Assembly: GCA_958450365.1 (NCBI GenBank)
Contig: CAUEEP010000732.1
Location: forward strand, 2,721,001-2,785,000
Reading direction: 5' to 3'
Origin: Mesorhabditis belari
Taxonomy: Eukaryota > Nematoda > Chromadorea > Rhabditida > Rhabditidae
DNA length: 64,000 nt
Shown here: piece by piece, positions 30,644 through 43,890 of the stretch
Layout of the letters: each line of letters begins with the position of its first letter
Position numbering within the stretch: position 1 is the stretch's first letter
Notes under the pieces: generated by a model
What the model was told of the DNA's origin: nothing
The model's input: only the letters and a program-made list of their open reading frames with translations
The model's database searches: none
Program-made: the position numbers and the translations under genes

Positions 30644-33600
30644 TCACTCAGGTTGAGCATCGTCGGAATTTCTAAAGATGACTCTGATAATGTATAAGAA
30701 ATAACGAAAACTCACTTAAATACAAAGTCAGACATCCAATTTGATGAGTCAAGTCCATCAGAAGACGACCGTTGCTGCTCGCAGATCAAACCCTAAAATT
30801 ATGATAAGTTTAAAATAGCAAAACTATTTTGACTTACATTCTCGTTGCACATATGAAGAGCAATAACAAGTGTGGTAGCTATGTGAATCTGTCGATCATG
30901 AGCCGGAAGACGCAATGGGAGCATAGAGACAAGCGACGAGAACGAATGTTCACCTTAAATTGATTGTTTACATAATCCAACTAATGAATCAAACAAAATT
31001 TCCATTAAAAATCACCTTCAACACCAAAATTTGTCACTCGAAGTGAGACGTTATGCGTATCATCTTCTTCGTCGTTCATTCCTTCCACCTAGAAATTTAA
31101 AAATAGAAGACAGAACGCATGTTAATGTACCTCTTCAACCTCAGCCGCTTCCACATCAACTGGCGGAGCAGTCAAGGCTTCTTTGATTTTATTCTCTAAA
31201 AAACTTTTAAACTAGCCAGCAAAATGGTACAACTAACCAAGACCACCTTGAGTTGATGTGTCCTCTTCAACGTTAGTGGATTCCGCTTCAACCTCGCACT
31301 GATCAACTTCCATCTTGTCGTTTTCCTTATCCGAGCAACCGCTAAGTGCCGCCAGCCTTGGATCGAGTTACAATGAAAATAGAATAGCCACCCTTACCTG
31401 TTGGCAATTGGAAGCATATTTTTCTCGTTGGAGTAGCCCTGAGCAATACGTTTCAAGTGTCCATCTTTTAACTAAACAACCAAGTGATAATTCAACAACA
31501 CCAAACAAACGTCATCATTGCCAAGAAGTTGTTTGATGGCAAGTTTCACTTGTAAAGTATCCACCCTTTGTTGTTTGGCTCCACGAGCAAGTTCGAGCAT
31601 CTAAAGATTAAATTTAAATAAGATAGAGCGCTCTGTGAAATTTTACCTGTTCCAAAAGCCTCGCGTCTTCCTCATTCATCGCCTCTTTATCTGTTTCGAT
31701 TTCATGAGCGGGTTCTTCATTATCTTCCAACATTCTGGCGTGCCTAAAAAGCAATAACGTTTTGGATTAAAATAACGACAAACTCGAAGGTGAATTGGTT
31801 CTTTCGTCTCTGCTTTGAAACGTTGATTGGTTCAACAATGTTATCGTCAAAGTCATCAATTCCCATATCATCGTCACCAAAATCGAGTGGCCCTACTGGA
31901 AAACTTGGCCCACCGTTATCGTTTTCAAGTTGAGATCGAAAGTTGCCTGAGGATAATGTAGCCCTGAAGCAAAAGTTAATGGTTAAAATACACTTTCTGG
32001 TTATGTTCGTTAAGATTTAGGTACCTCTCATCCGGTTCATAATAAAGCGAGAAGGCTGACATCCAATTCACATAGGCCTCTGCCATCTCTTCTGGGCTTT
32101 CATCCTCATCTTCATCTTCACAGTTGTCGTCTTCCAATCCTAGAAAAAAATATAACGACAAGCAAAATAAATAATTAACCTGGGAAACGAGGAAGCTTTC
32201 GTAATGGTTTATCGGGTGCTGGAACCGGCTTGAAATCACAATGCCCAAAACGACCCTAAATTAGTATACTTTTTGATCGAGATCAGCTAGATACATTATT
32301 AAGGAAGCATGGTTTCGTGAATAGATTGTAGTCGTAGATGTCTTGCACTTTGTGGCTCTCGGAAAGACGGCTTTTAATCATCTAAAAATTGTTACTTTAG
32401 TTTGAAATAGTTCTTTACCTCCTCGACTTGCTTCTTTGTCAACAGATATTTTTCCTCGAGGATTTCACGATTCGGAATGGAATTAAAGCGGTTCGCTAAT
32501 GAATCATGGTAGCTAATGAAGTCGTCGTAAGGCAAATTACAACTAAAATGGAAGTATGAGACAACTAGGTATGCACGAGATACCTGTTCAAAAATTCTTC
32601 CTGTGCTTGTTTCTTTTGCTCTCTCGTCTCTTTCCGCTGTTGTTCTTCTTTCTCAGTCCGCTTCTCAACCTTCTTGTTCCAATGAGCATCATCAATTTTT
32701 CCAATCCTTTGCAGATCAAAATCCGGTATAATCTCTTCCTGCAAATAGAAGTTTATTAACGACATTAAATTGTTCAACCTCTCTGGCCTCGGCTTCAAAT
32801 GGGGCATCTTGTTCGTCCAAGTGAGGAGGGATATCTTTTTGGGCATCATTGCTAAAGGACGACGTAAAATAAGTAGTAGTGTATCCAAATAAATTGGATC
32901 AACCCTCATTGCAATTAAAACTTACTTGTTGTCTGTGAGCAAATCCGTGGGAATTGGAGCCAAATCTGTGTCAAAACCAGCTGAAAATAGAAAATTAAAA
33001 CATTTCCACGTGACAAGAATAAGAATCTAGCAAAAAATTGCTAAAATTCACCGTCGCTTCCCAACCTTCCAGCGCCAGAGTCGTCAAATGCGTCTACATA
33101 TTCAGCAAATGACACTGCCATTTCCGTGGTAACTAAAGAAAGCTTTTCCAGCTTTACTAGCTTTTCTTTTTACTTTTTAGGTGATTGGCTTCTTCCATCA
33201 GCGGTTTGTTGGATGCTGGATCACGGGGGTAGTTATGCTAAATAAAAGTATAAAGAAGCATCTTAAGAATTAGTTTACCGGTGCGTCTGGTGGTGCAGCG
33301 AAAAGTTTATAACGACCAGGAGGCAACACAGATCTCTGAGCAATGTCTTTCTTCTCGTCGGGCAACTCGTTGATGGCACTGAAAGCAAAAAATACTGCTG
33401 CCCTTGAAGACGATCTCCTACTTCATTTGATCTTCATAATCATCGCGTGTAATAGACAGCTGCCTATATTCAGCATGCCAGCTCGATTCAAGTTGTGCAA
33501 TTATTGGCCCGAAACCGAAAAGTCGCACGCAACGAGTCTAAACTACTAATTTGCTTAGTTAGATTTCAACTAAAAATACCTCCTCAAATATTGTGGTTGT

Positions 33601-35881
33601 ATCGCCATTTACGTCGCTTTTCAAGTTAAATTCATTGGTTCTGGTTCCGCGCCGCATCGGTAAAGCGTTAGAATACAGATCGCGTACCTAATAATGAAAT
33701 AAAATAATGAAAAACTGTCGAGTTAGCTACCATATCAGCTAATGACATCGAAAGCTTTGGATCGATCGAAGCACCCACAAATGTATCAACTAAGTCGGCC
33801 ATGCGAATCTATAAACAAAGGCGAAATTAGAGGCATTGCACTTTCTTCTAACCTGTTTTTCACCAAGACCTTTTAGTGTGACGCGTTTCGGTCCACTTCC
33901 TCCAAAAGCCGAAGTTCTATTTGCAAGCGTTGCATCCATTAAGGTGCGATCTGGCATTATCGTCGTGTCATCTTCTAAAAAAATGATAAAATTACTTTAG
34001 ATAAAATAACTTGCACCTCTTTGATTTGTGATCACATCATCGAGTTCATCTTGTTCCAGCAAATAGTTTTCTTCTTCTCCATCAACCCCAAGAGCCTAAA
34101 AATGATGTTCCAGAGACCGTTTCTTGTAACTACTGTGTCCTTTGTGTTGATAGTTGTTTTTGGGAAGAAATAGCCATACGATTGAGGCTTATCCGACAAA
34201 GCATTATGACAAAGACCTAAGCATAAATATGGTTACATATAAAGTTATGAGAGAACCTGCAAGAGAATCCAAACAATCTTTCGGATAGGGCTTATGAAAG
34301 CTGGCTTCTGGATCGGGAACCGACCGTGGATGTAGAATAAATTTTCTAAAGAAAGTTAAAATAATGCAATGGTATTTCAGTTACCTAGCGTCTTGTGTTC
34401 GAATGCAATTCATCGTGAAAATCCGATGAGAATAGTTTCGGTTCTTATTATAAATGGCAGCAGCATAATAGGAGTTTTGACGAGATTCTTTTCGGCGAAC
34501 TTTGAGTGATGAAGAATCGGTAACAAGCTTTGGATTCTAAAAAAACAAAATATAAAACAATTTCCTATAGTACTAGACATGCTATCGATAATGTAAGACA
34601 TTTTCCCCCCAATCGTTTTGCAATTAAGATCCCTTACCGATTCGATAAGCTTGTTGTGATCCAAGCTGAGAAGTCGTTCTTCTCTTTCGTCAAAGATTTT
34701 CTCGGCAATGTTCATCTTACTATTCCAAGAAGAAGCTTCCCGAATAACTAAACACAATATTAAACTATTTCATAAAAATAACTTACAAGCCTCAATTTCG
34801 GATTCTGGTTCATCGTCTTCCAGCTCTTCCTCTTCATCGCTATCGCTATTTTCTTCCTTTTTCCCTTCCAAACCCTAAAGTGAAAATGCATTCTATCAAA
34901 TATTTTATTAGAACTCGTTTATTACTTAATTTCTGTAATGACTATCAGCAACAATACCTCTGTAACTCCTTGCTGCTTGCCAATATTTTCCCATAAATCC
35001 GCCATCCTATTCTGGTAGTTGTCTTTGGCATCTATAAAGATTACCGTTTCAAAACATTTATTACAAACAAACCTGGGTCTTCGGCTTTCCGGCGTTTTTT
35101 TTCGCCGTTGCCGTAGTTTCATCGATGGCCAGTTTCCCGTTTTCTGTGATTTCAATCTCGTCAACCGTTGCTGCTTTGGTCTTAGCTAAATTGCATATTA
35201 AAGAAGTCTCCAATAAAAAATTCACCTCCAACACAAATATCGTGTGTCTCCTTGCAATGCATCATGGTCGTTTCTACTCGATAACTGTAAACTTGCGATG
35301 CTCCTTCAATTGCGATAGCCATATCCTGAAATCAAAGAAAATTAAGTCTGAAATTGATAACTAACAAGTAAAGGTTGATCGGTGGAAGCCAAGCGAATCT
35401 CCTCAATAATCGAATGACTGAAGTAGTTGAAGCCACGTTTCTGATGATGCTTCTTGAAGAGATCCATCACCAACTTCATCTTTGAATTAGCTTGCGATGT
35501 AGTTTTTCCGTCTTCTAAAAGAATGAGTAAACTAGCGGGAATCTTCAGATTTGTGCTTATATGCGTTTATCCTACTTCTCCAGATCCCTCAATATTAAAT
35601 AAAATCAAACCTGTTTTCGCAATCATTGGATTTGCAGAACTCGTACTTGGAATATTTCCATCGTCTTTGTAAGCAGGTCGCTTCTAAAGTTTTGGTTGGT
35701 CAAAAATGACGCAACAAACAAACCTGTGGCACAGCAAGATCACCATCGGAATCAGAGTCGTTCGTGTATTCTAAAACAGGAATTTTACGAAAATGACAAA
35801 GTCCTTACCCGGTAAAGCATATCCTTTATGAGCAACAACTACTGGCCGGCGGCGGCGTCTTGTCACTCCGTCTTGGTCCAT
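30644..35881 (-). CDS. Condensin complex subunit 2 (CAP-H, Barren kleisin)
   Basis: The protein bridges the SMC2/SMC4 ATPase heads in condensin I, acting on chromosomes. About 25 small exons run from the ATG at 35881 to the stop at 30644; exon 1 is 35809-35881, exon 2 35724-35770, the last 30644-30671. N-terminal kleisin part: MKLVMDLFKKHH, then AIAIEGASQVYSYRVETT, matching the G-T-L-D-A-S-x-K-I-Y-x-x-R-V-D block of CAP-H. Middle: acidic linkers and GRYKLFAAPPDAP. C-terminal part: ARGAKQQRVDTLQVK (equivalent of YAKTAKK-x-D), SFSSLVSMLPLRLP, then IATTLVIALHMCNENGL (equivalent of the LLHLANE helix of the winged-helix domain). The order along the protein matches CAP-H rather than CAP-H2. TTTTTTAG lies one base before the ATG, as expected at a spliced-leader acceptor. 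Nematodes have CAP-H relatives in condensin I and dosage compensation; I cannot assign to one. Confidence 0.88.
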
Positions 35882-36636
35882 ACTAAAAAACAATTGATAT
35901 ATACAAATTCGTGTTAGGAAGTAAATGGAAGGCCAAAACAAAAGCAACTTTAAGATTTTCGAACCAGACTAAATGAGAGCTCATGTTTTTAAAAAGCAAA
36001 CATTAGGTTCAATTGCCACCCATAAAGACAATCTAGCTTTTAAAAGGATTTCATGTGTTCATTTTTGTTTAACACCTTCGAAAACCAAAAACGCTGTTTC
36101 AAAAGCCGGAAATCGTTCTTTAGACTAATTCTAATCTTGTATTCAATGCTTTTTTCAATTGAAAGTAATTCGGAGGCATAAGTACAACAAATAATGACAT
36201 GAAAAGATTGTACTAAACAATTACCTAACCCAAAAATGCATAACTATTCAAAAGCGTGTTCGATAAATCGGAATTTGAATTGCGTTCCCCCAACAAGAGA
36301 AGAAAAACGTTACCGCGCGCATGGAAGCGCTTCGAGACTCAACCATAAGGTTACTACCAATCAAGCTAGTGAAAAGTTGGCAATGAGGCTAATGTTTAGG
36401 TCGTTATGGCATCGTTGTCATCAAAAAAAAACTTTAAACCGATAGATAGGCAAGCAACGAGAATTCAACGCTTTTACGGAATTATTAAAGAGATGCAACT
36501 CTACGGTTTAAACTTCTATTATCACAAAAAATGCTTTACAAAGCAATAACAATCACAAACTACTAAAAAAGCAAAAACACAAATTAAGTACGCGTTAAAT
36601 ATTATAGCTATTCGCATTCTTACATCCCTTTTCTAT
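35882..36636. other. Short intergenic stretch between two minus-strand genes
   Basis: No repeats or exons are recognised. The open frame at 36236-36445 (plus) has no splice context or family likeness. The spacing of about 750 bp leaves open whether the two flanking genes share a transcript. Confidence 0.4.
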
Positions 36637-38413
36637 CTATCCCAATTCCGATTGATAATTGATTCCATTCTAAAAATAATATTATCACTGCTTTTATGAG
36701 AAAATTTACCAGCAAAAAGTCGTGAAGCAGTTGAATTTCTTGGTAGCCAACCAAGAAAAGTTGTCGTTTGGCTTCTTTAATCGTAGTCTCTGCATCACCG
36801 ACAAAACTGGTCACGTGTGCTTTTATAAACCTAAACAACGGTATTTATAAAGGAATAAATCAACTCACTTGGCAAGAAATTTTTGGACAATCTCAAGCAA
36901 CAGAATCCTCAAGTCAGAATTTTGCGGATTTAGGAAAATCTTCACCACCTAAACTGGTCTTTTCTCACGCAAATCGATAATCAATCAATCAGCAAATTAA
37001 CGTACTTTTTTAGTTTGAAGCCATGCCTTTGATTCATCACTTATCCTTGCTGGCATAGAGAAGTATCGTTGGAATATACTTTGGAGAAACTTTGCCAGTG
37101 GACCATTCACTTCCTTAAAGAAAATTTTAACTTCAAACATGGCAAATGGCTAAATTTAAAATTCTTACCAACACTCCACAATTGAACGCGTACTGGTGTA
37201 GCTTTTGGGTACGCAAAGCATACGTTCTTACAACAGCAAAATGCTTCCATGCCTTTTCATTTAATGTACAAAAAGATTGAAGTTGCTAAATAAGAGTAAT
37301 GTAATATTTCTAGATAGAAAACCTTGAAGCATTGTGCTAATGTATCAAAAATTTGCTGCCGTCTAGCGTTTCCATCCCTAAGAAGTCTAAAAATTCACAA
37401 TTTGCAATTAGATAATAAAAATACATACCTCAAGAAGGCATTTAACGAATCGCTATTTGCTTCCCAGAGTCCGACAATTTTTGGCTTTTTCTTCGAACGC
37501 TAAAGTAGGTAGGTTGGTACGTTACTTTGACATTTCTTAACTGGTAACTCCGCTATATGTAATACTTTTTGCAATGCAAGTTTTAAGCCTAAATATTCCT
37601 ATCCAAACCATACCATACCCTAGTCGCGGTATTGGAGAGACGTCCTATTCCTTTCTTTTCATTTTGTATACCAGGTGAATTCTTTGAAATATCAACCGAC
37701 TCATTCTTGAAAAGTGCAGCACGAAATAGCTCGTCTTTGATATTTCGCTCCCTGAATTGCAATGCATAAAGCGGAAATTTTAAAACAACTCACAGCAGAA
37801 CTGTTGGATAGTTGAGACATAGAAGTTCAGGCTTTTTGTAATCGATTACATGAGTCTGTAATGAATAAAATTATTAAGTAGCACATATTTTAAATTCACC
37901 TTGTCTAAGGGAAGAGCTGCTGTTTGAGCTGCTGTTTGAGCCAATAGTAGAAAGTTTTCCTCATTTCGACGTGTGGCCGGGTGTGTAACATAGAAATGAT
38001 CGCTCCTGATCGCAAGAAGGACGCGTTCCAAAGTTGCTTTTTGCGATGGTGACAAGTTGGATTCCTAAAAAAAGAAGGACTTATCACGCAATGAAAACTT
38101 TCGGAATGCAACTAATCCGCTCATGACTTTGAGTTCAACGTTACAAGAGTTAAACGTTAATTTTGCCTTGATTAGAATGATATTTTAAATAAAAATACTA
38201 TAGAAAAAAACAAAACTATCGTTAAGTCCTTCTTTCTAAACGCATTATGACGGCCAATCTATCGCCTAATCAGACGATACGGAAATGAAACTTGATTCTA
38301 TAAAAGGTGAACAAAGCTCCTACTCCACTGTCTAGATAACAAAAAATCATGAAACCTACGAAACTTGGCGGCAAGATGCTTTGCTCCGTCAGCACACCAG
38401 CACTCTCCGCCAT
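36637..38413 (-). CDS. Unrecognised, mostly helical protein
   Basis: The start is at 38413 (MAESAGVLTEQ) and the stop at 36637. Exons with good boundaries include those near 38050-37900 (SPSQKATLERVLLAIRSDHF), 37860-37795, 37750-37615, 37500-37430, 37390-37325, 37290-37170, 37110-37010, 36950-36868, 36830-36710 and the last, 36637-36669 (NGINYQSELG). The last three joins were checked for phase. The chain is rich in Leu, Lys and Gln, with helix-like stretches (RILLLEIVQKFLAKFIKAHV; RRQQIFDTLAQCFKQ), suggesting a helical repeat or scaffold protein. There is no catalytic motif, signal peptide or membrane segment. I do not recognise the family. Compact introns and upstream position next to CAP-H suggest a conserved housekeeping gene. 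The link from exon 1 to the next exon was not verified. Confidence 0.65.
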
Positions 38414-38709
38414 CGACTTTTGCTCGTTCTAAAGAACAAGCGTTATACAGAAGTTAACGAAAAAAAAGAAATTCTAGGAAAAACGCCATTCATCAAAGAA
38501 AGTATAACCAGTGTATATCTTATTGGGAGGGGAGGGGTAGCTGAGTAGAGAATGACCTTCAGAGAAAAGTGTTTTTCGAGACGTTTTCATGTTAAATTTG
38601 AATTTCTGTCGCAAATTTTAACGTCGTAAAATGTTAATTTTCGCGTGACGCTACATTCCAATTGACGTCGTAACCATTTGGAGGTAGTCGATGGAAACGC
38701 TGCGTCGTC

Positions 38710-39112
38710 GGGGGTGGGACAAATGCGACCTTTTTTTGCGCACCTGGACATTTGCGCACCTTTTTTTTGCTGGAAAAGGCCTTAGGCAAGGCCGTAGAGC
38801 TTCGAAAATATTTCGAAAATTTTTCCATATAAGGGAATCGTATGCGTAGATTCCGAATTTCGACAAGTCAGACCTCGCTGACACGTCAAATTTGGGCTAA
38901 AAGGCAAAAACTGCGGAAAAGCGTTAAGTTGCGTAGTTTTTGCCTCTTAGCCCAAATTTGACGTGTCAGTGAGGTCTGATTTGTCGAAATTCGGAATCTA
39001 CGCATACGATTCCGTTTTATGAAAACATTTTTGAAGCTCTACGACCTTGCCTAAGGCCTTTTCCAGCAAAAAAACAGGTGCGCAAAAAAAAGGTCGCATT
39101 TGTCCCACCCCC
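38710..39112. mobile_element. MITE family E, second copy, with 8-bp target duplication
   Basis: This is the same hairpin as 28501-28909. The flanks are GCGTCGTC on the left and GCGTCGTC on the right, an 8-bp direct repeat, which suggests a hAT-like or Mutator-like mover rather than Tc1/mariner. One arm lacks about 15 bp near ACAGGTGCGCAAAA. Confidence 0.9.
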
Positions 39113-40044
39113 GCGTCGTCGTTTCTTTTTCGTTTTCAAATCATTTGTTTTTGTCAGATTAGCTGGAAGTATTGTTTTACGCAATAAAGTTTGTGTTGAA
39201 ATGAGAAAGCTATCTATTTTCATTTGAGAGCCGAGTGGAGGATCCGGAACTTTTCGTAGCCGGATCACAATGAAGGCCAAAACTAACTGTAAGATGATTT
39301 TGGAGAGTTGAATGGAAACAACGAATCTTCTGGCTCATCTTCTGAACCGTTACAAAACTGCTGATCTAACACTTAAGTATCGTAATTATTCTAATAGAAG
39401 CCCCTGGGCTTCTATTTTTCAACCCTCCTCCAAAGCTGGTTTCTATTTTTCAATGCAAAAATTAGAAATCGAACACATTTTTGTGATAGATTCCTGGTAA
39501 CAACCCCGTTCTCCAGCTCAATCGACATCAAGTGTCGCCAGCCTCCTTTCAAACGTTTTGCTTGCCTTTCTTGCTGCACAAGCTTTTTTCTTGTCCGATC
39601 AATTCGATACTGCTTTGCGGCCGTATGTATAGGAAAATCCTTTTAGGCGTATTTTACAGCTTCCAATTTGAGTTCCTTTGAATAGGCTTTCAGGAAGAAC
39701 CGTCGTTCTCTTCACCTGAAAAATCGTTCTCCGAATATTGAGCGATCGTTTCCTCTCTAGTTCCCTCATCCATCTCATTTCCTAGTCAGGCCTGATCGTC
39801 TTGTATGTGCTCGCGTTCCTCCTCGAAAAACCTGCATTAATAAAAGTCTAAAATACCTATTTTTAGTCATGGTAATTTTTGGGTTATTAAAAAAAAAATA
39901 CAAAATAAAAAAGAGGCTTCTCTTGGAGCTTTTACGGTATCTAATTGTAAATAGGTAATCATAGTACTAAAGCTGTGCTATCTAGCATAAAAAGGGTAAA
40001 TGCAAGAAATTCAGAGGTAAAAGAAAATTTTACAAAAAAATTTT

Positions 40045-42660
40045 TACTAAAGTTTGAGTGCTTTTGGAACATTTCCAGACTCCGGTGCTAGATCTCGATA
40101 GTTTTGGATACCCCGTGGATAAGTTAAGTTTCGCTGGTATCCAAGCAATGATTATTTGACTTTAAACCTATTTGAAATCACTATCCGTTTCTACGAATGG
40201 TTTATAGCTTATCTCAGCTAGCTTATCTTGTTCTCCTGCTCATTGTTGTCCTCCTATGTTAGCTCAGGCTCAAGCTCAGGCTCAGGCCCAAGCTCAAGCT
40301 CAAGCTCAAGAGTCATTCAAGTAAGCTTGCCTAGCGAGTGGTTGCATGTGATTTATCTTTTACATTAATAGACTGGCGTGTATTTGCATGAGGAGCCAAA
40401 GAAGTGAGGTTTTATTGTAAGTGAAATAAGCTCGATGACGTAAATATAAAAAACAAAGCAAGAAATGCGTGGAAGGACCACACAGAAAGAAGCGCCAACC
40501 GCGGTATTTGGGGCACGCTTTAGAAAAGAGGGGAAGACGACGGTTTGACCTAATTGTAAAGCCTAGCTTCAATCGGTGTCAGAACTGGTCATTTTCTATG
40601 CCAGTATTACGGTACAACAAAATATCTTTTGTATCATGTTTATGACAAGTGGTATTACGGTAGTGATCCTCGCGCTGATCCTAGAATCTATTTCTCCCAT
40701 TAACACATCTAAACACACCGCAAAAAGATCAAAAAAAAGTCCCATGTTCCATTTTCCCCCTTTAGTCTTTCACAATGCCTAATTAAACTTCGCAAAAGTT
40801 TCCATTTCTCTTCCTTTTCTCGAATTTTTGAATCACAACAATATTTCCAAAAGATATCCCAAAAGGCCAGGTGCATTTAATTGAAGTTAGCCTTCAAAAG
40901 CCTTGAAGTTAAGATGAAAAACTCTCAGATCAACTTTTATTTTCTTTCAAAATTTATGCCCGTCGAGCTCGACGTTTGATTTATGTTTTTTGTTTATTTT
41001 ATTGATTAATCTTTGATGTTTAGAGAGGACTAAAAGCTTTTTTTAAATTGCTTAAAAAGGTAAACACAGCTATTCTTCTTGCAGAAATAGTGCAAAATAA
41101 AGAATTGAGTGCGCCCGCCTGATCACAAAGTACAAATCGAGGAGGAAACGCGCGCCATCTGGCATTTAGAAAACCCATTAGCCAGTCGAAAAACTACAGT
41201 AATCTTGCCTATAGTTTTATCTAGTTTATCCAATTTTTAGTATCTTTAATGAACCTCTCATAAAACCAAATCAAAATAGATTCATAAAAACTAGAGTCTA
41301 AAGACGCTAGGTTTTTGAAAGCAGAGATTTTATTTTAATTTTAATTATCTTTTAGAGAATTAATTGTACGTACAAAAGTCTCGGGTTGGATTTACGGGGT
41401 AGGCTAGTTTCCGCAACTTTTTTTGGCGCAACTGGATCATTTGCGCAACTAGGTCTTTTCCTCAAACAAGAGCCGCACTTTATTTTGGGATCACTGAGGT
41501 GAGTAACTGGAGAGGCTATTCTTTTCTTCAAGATCTATAAGAACTACTACTACGGCTACTTTGCGTCAAATTTTTTGTGCAACTGGGTCGTTTGCGCAAC
41601 TCGTCATAACTTTCTTCTAAGTGGGCCAATCTTTATGATTTTGGTGTCATTTTGTAGATCTCAACAAGTGCAACAAAATGGAACCAAAAGCATAAAGATT
41701 GACCGACTTAGAAGAAAGTTATGACGAGTTGCGCAAATGACCTAGTTGCGCAAAAAAAAGTTGCGGATACTAGCCTACCCCGGATTTACGAATCAATCAC
41801 AATCACTCCTACCATAACCAAATCATTATATTAAATCAATTCTTGATTTTCAACGTTATTTAAGCCTTCAAAATTCACTTTCATTCACCCCCGCTTTCTT
41901 TAAAAAAAAAAAAACGTCACTAACAAGATTTTTCCCATGCCTATAATTTAGCTTAATTCGGTGTAATTGATTTTTTTTTGTTCCTTTCACAGTTTATTGA
42001 GCTTCAAATCGTTTATCATTATAAAGTAAAAACTTGCAAAAATCTAAATCAGATTAGGTTTTTTTATAACAAAAAAAAAGAGCACAACAGTGCTTTCTGC
42101 TCAAAAATCGTAAACACACCCTTTCTGAGGCACAAGCAAATAAAGAATTGAGTGTGCCAAGTGGAGGTACGTTTTTAGCAAAATACGTTCAGAGAACAAG
42201 TCTTTTAAAGCTAATTAAAGCGAAATTTTCCCTCGATGCTCAGTTCAAATAACTTTTCGCCTATCAATTTTTGGCATTTTCTAGAGGAAAGCTAATTGCA
42301 ATGATTTTAGATTCCAATTTCATAAAGAGACACTTTTGTCTCTTTTCTTTCTCTTCAACCGCCGCGTGGTACTCTTCTCAATTCCTGTGACGATAATTTT
42401 GCTTTCATCGTTTTCTCCAGAGATTCAGGGGCAAAAAAGTTTGTATCGAAGAGAGAATGATTGACAAACAGGTGTGGTTTCAAGGGGGGAAAATTTACCG
42501 TTCTCGACTAACACCTGGTCTCAATGTTGAGAGAATTCAAATGTTTTCGTTATCAGAATTGCACCGGAGTCATTGCTTATTCCAGCGAAACTTAACTGAT
42601 CTACGGGGTATTCGAAACTATTGAGATCTAGCACCGGAGTCTGGGAAAAAGTTCTAAAAG
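40045..42660. repeat. Inverted repeat pair about 2.4 kb apart
   Basis: 40045-40152 and 42562-42660 are inverted copies. They share GACTCCGGTGCTAGATCTC, ATACCCCGT, TTAAGTTTCGCTGG and GCAATGA. Between them are a family D MITE and unique DNA with no transposase. They may be ends of a large non-autonomous element or two insertions of one small repeat. Confidence 0.7.
41396..41781. mobile_element. MITE family D, long copy
   Basis: The copy begins GGGGTAGGCTAGTTTCCGCA and ends GCGGATACTAGCCTACCCC. The right two thirds match 16970-17213. The left part has an extra block of about 140 bp including TTGGGATCACTGAGGTGAG. Confidence 0.85.
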
Positions 42661-43319
42661 TACTCAATTATTCACCGTGAACTTGAGCCCATTGATTTTT
42701 TAATTAGTTTTTTGACAATAAAGCTTTCGTTTTTGAATAGTTTAACTATGAAATTTGTACTAGAAACTCCCAGCTTACGGTAGTTAAGTGTCTAGAGTGA
42801 ATATCTAATCAAATATTCAATCAATTGAATACTTTTCCTGCCTACTGTAAATTTGAATGTCTCACAATCGTCTCAATAAAAAAAAGAAAGTCATTTTTAA
42901 AATTAAACTTCAACTTTTTAAATCCCTAGAGAAATTTCTAAAGTGAATTTTGGAATTTTAACTGAATTTAGCTTTCCATTTTGAGCCCAGGTGTTTTGAG
43001 AGATCAAATCACAGAAATAATCTAGAAAGCTTCCGTTTCAATTGGTAACTTTCAATCCATATTTTTCATAGTTCTTCTTTTAAGATCTTTTGAGATTAAG
43101 CCTGAGATTAAGCCTGAGATTAAGCCTAATTTTAAGCCATCCAATTCATTCCCAGCATGCATGAGCACTTTAGGATCTCATTTTGCCAGGGATTTCCCGG
43201 GATACCAGTACTTCTTATAGATAAAGTTGTTTTGTATCAACTTTTATCTAGATAACAAGCTTTTTATAGTTTGGTATACTTTTATGGACTAAGCTAGGTC
43301 AGAAGTCAGTTCATGAATG

Positions 43320-43435
43320 ACTTTAGTCAGCTTTCTATGCTAGTCAGCTTTCTATGCTAGTCAGCTTTCTATGCTAGTCAGCTTTCTATGCTAGTCAGCT
43401 TTCTATGCTAGTCAGCTTTCTATGCTAGTCACCTC
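43320..43435. repeat. 17-bp tandem repeat, about seven copies
   Basis: The unit TAGTCAGCTTTCTATGC is nearly perfect in every copy. Confidence 0.92.
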
Positions 43436-43890
43436 AGTAAGCTTTAGTTTTTGAATAGCTTAGGTAGTCAGGGATTGAGTCAGGGAGTTTCAGCTTAGTC
43501 TGTTAAGAATGTCAAGTCAGTTCAGAAGTTAGTCTTAGTCTAGCCTACGCAAAGTCTCATCCAACGAAGATCTTCCGAGTCTAACATAGTCGAAAGTCCG
43601 TTTGTAGTCAAAAAAAAACGTAATCCAAAGCATTTCCTCTTTTAAACACCAAACACAGACTATATTTTGAAAATAAGCTCTTAAAAAAGACGCCCATTTC
43701 TTCAAAACCCAATAATTTTCTGCGTAAAGGGGATTTTTTTCATTTTTTTTCATTTTCCCACCAAAATAAACGATTTCTTTAAACGTTCTTTTTCTAGAAA
43801 GAAGTCATTTGTTTTTACTGTAGAATATTAGGATCATTTAAACTCGTTGAAATCATCGACACATCGATTTTCATCATTGACCTCCAGATA

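Larger units (their letters stand above)
39113..43890. other. Long intergenic stretch without recognisable genes
   Basis: I see no spliced coding pattern here. The region holds an AGCTCAAGCTCAGG repeat (40260-40315), an inverted pair at 40045-40152 and 42562-42660, a family D MITE (41396-41781) and a 17-bp array (43320-43435). A relic with TAATTATTCTAATAGAAGCCC (39380) resembles a decayed family A or B element. The last 400 bp should contain the promoter of the chemoreceptor at 43891. Confidence 0.5.

Noticed and set aside
30328..30660. 110-residue hydrophobic ORF on the minus strand that looks like a small membrane protein
   Set aside because: It begins inside the last CAP-H exon in another frame and lies in the probable 3' UTR; AT-rich DNA easily gives hydrophobic frames. 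It is kept only as a remark.
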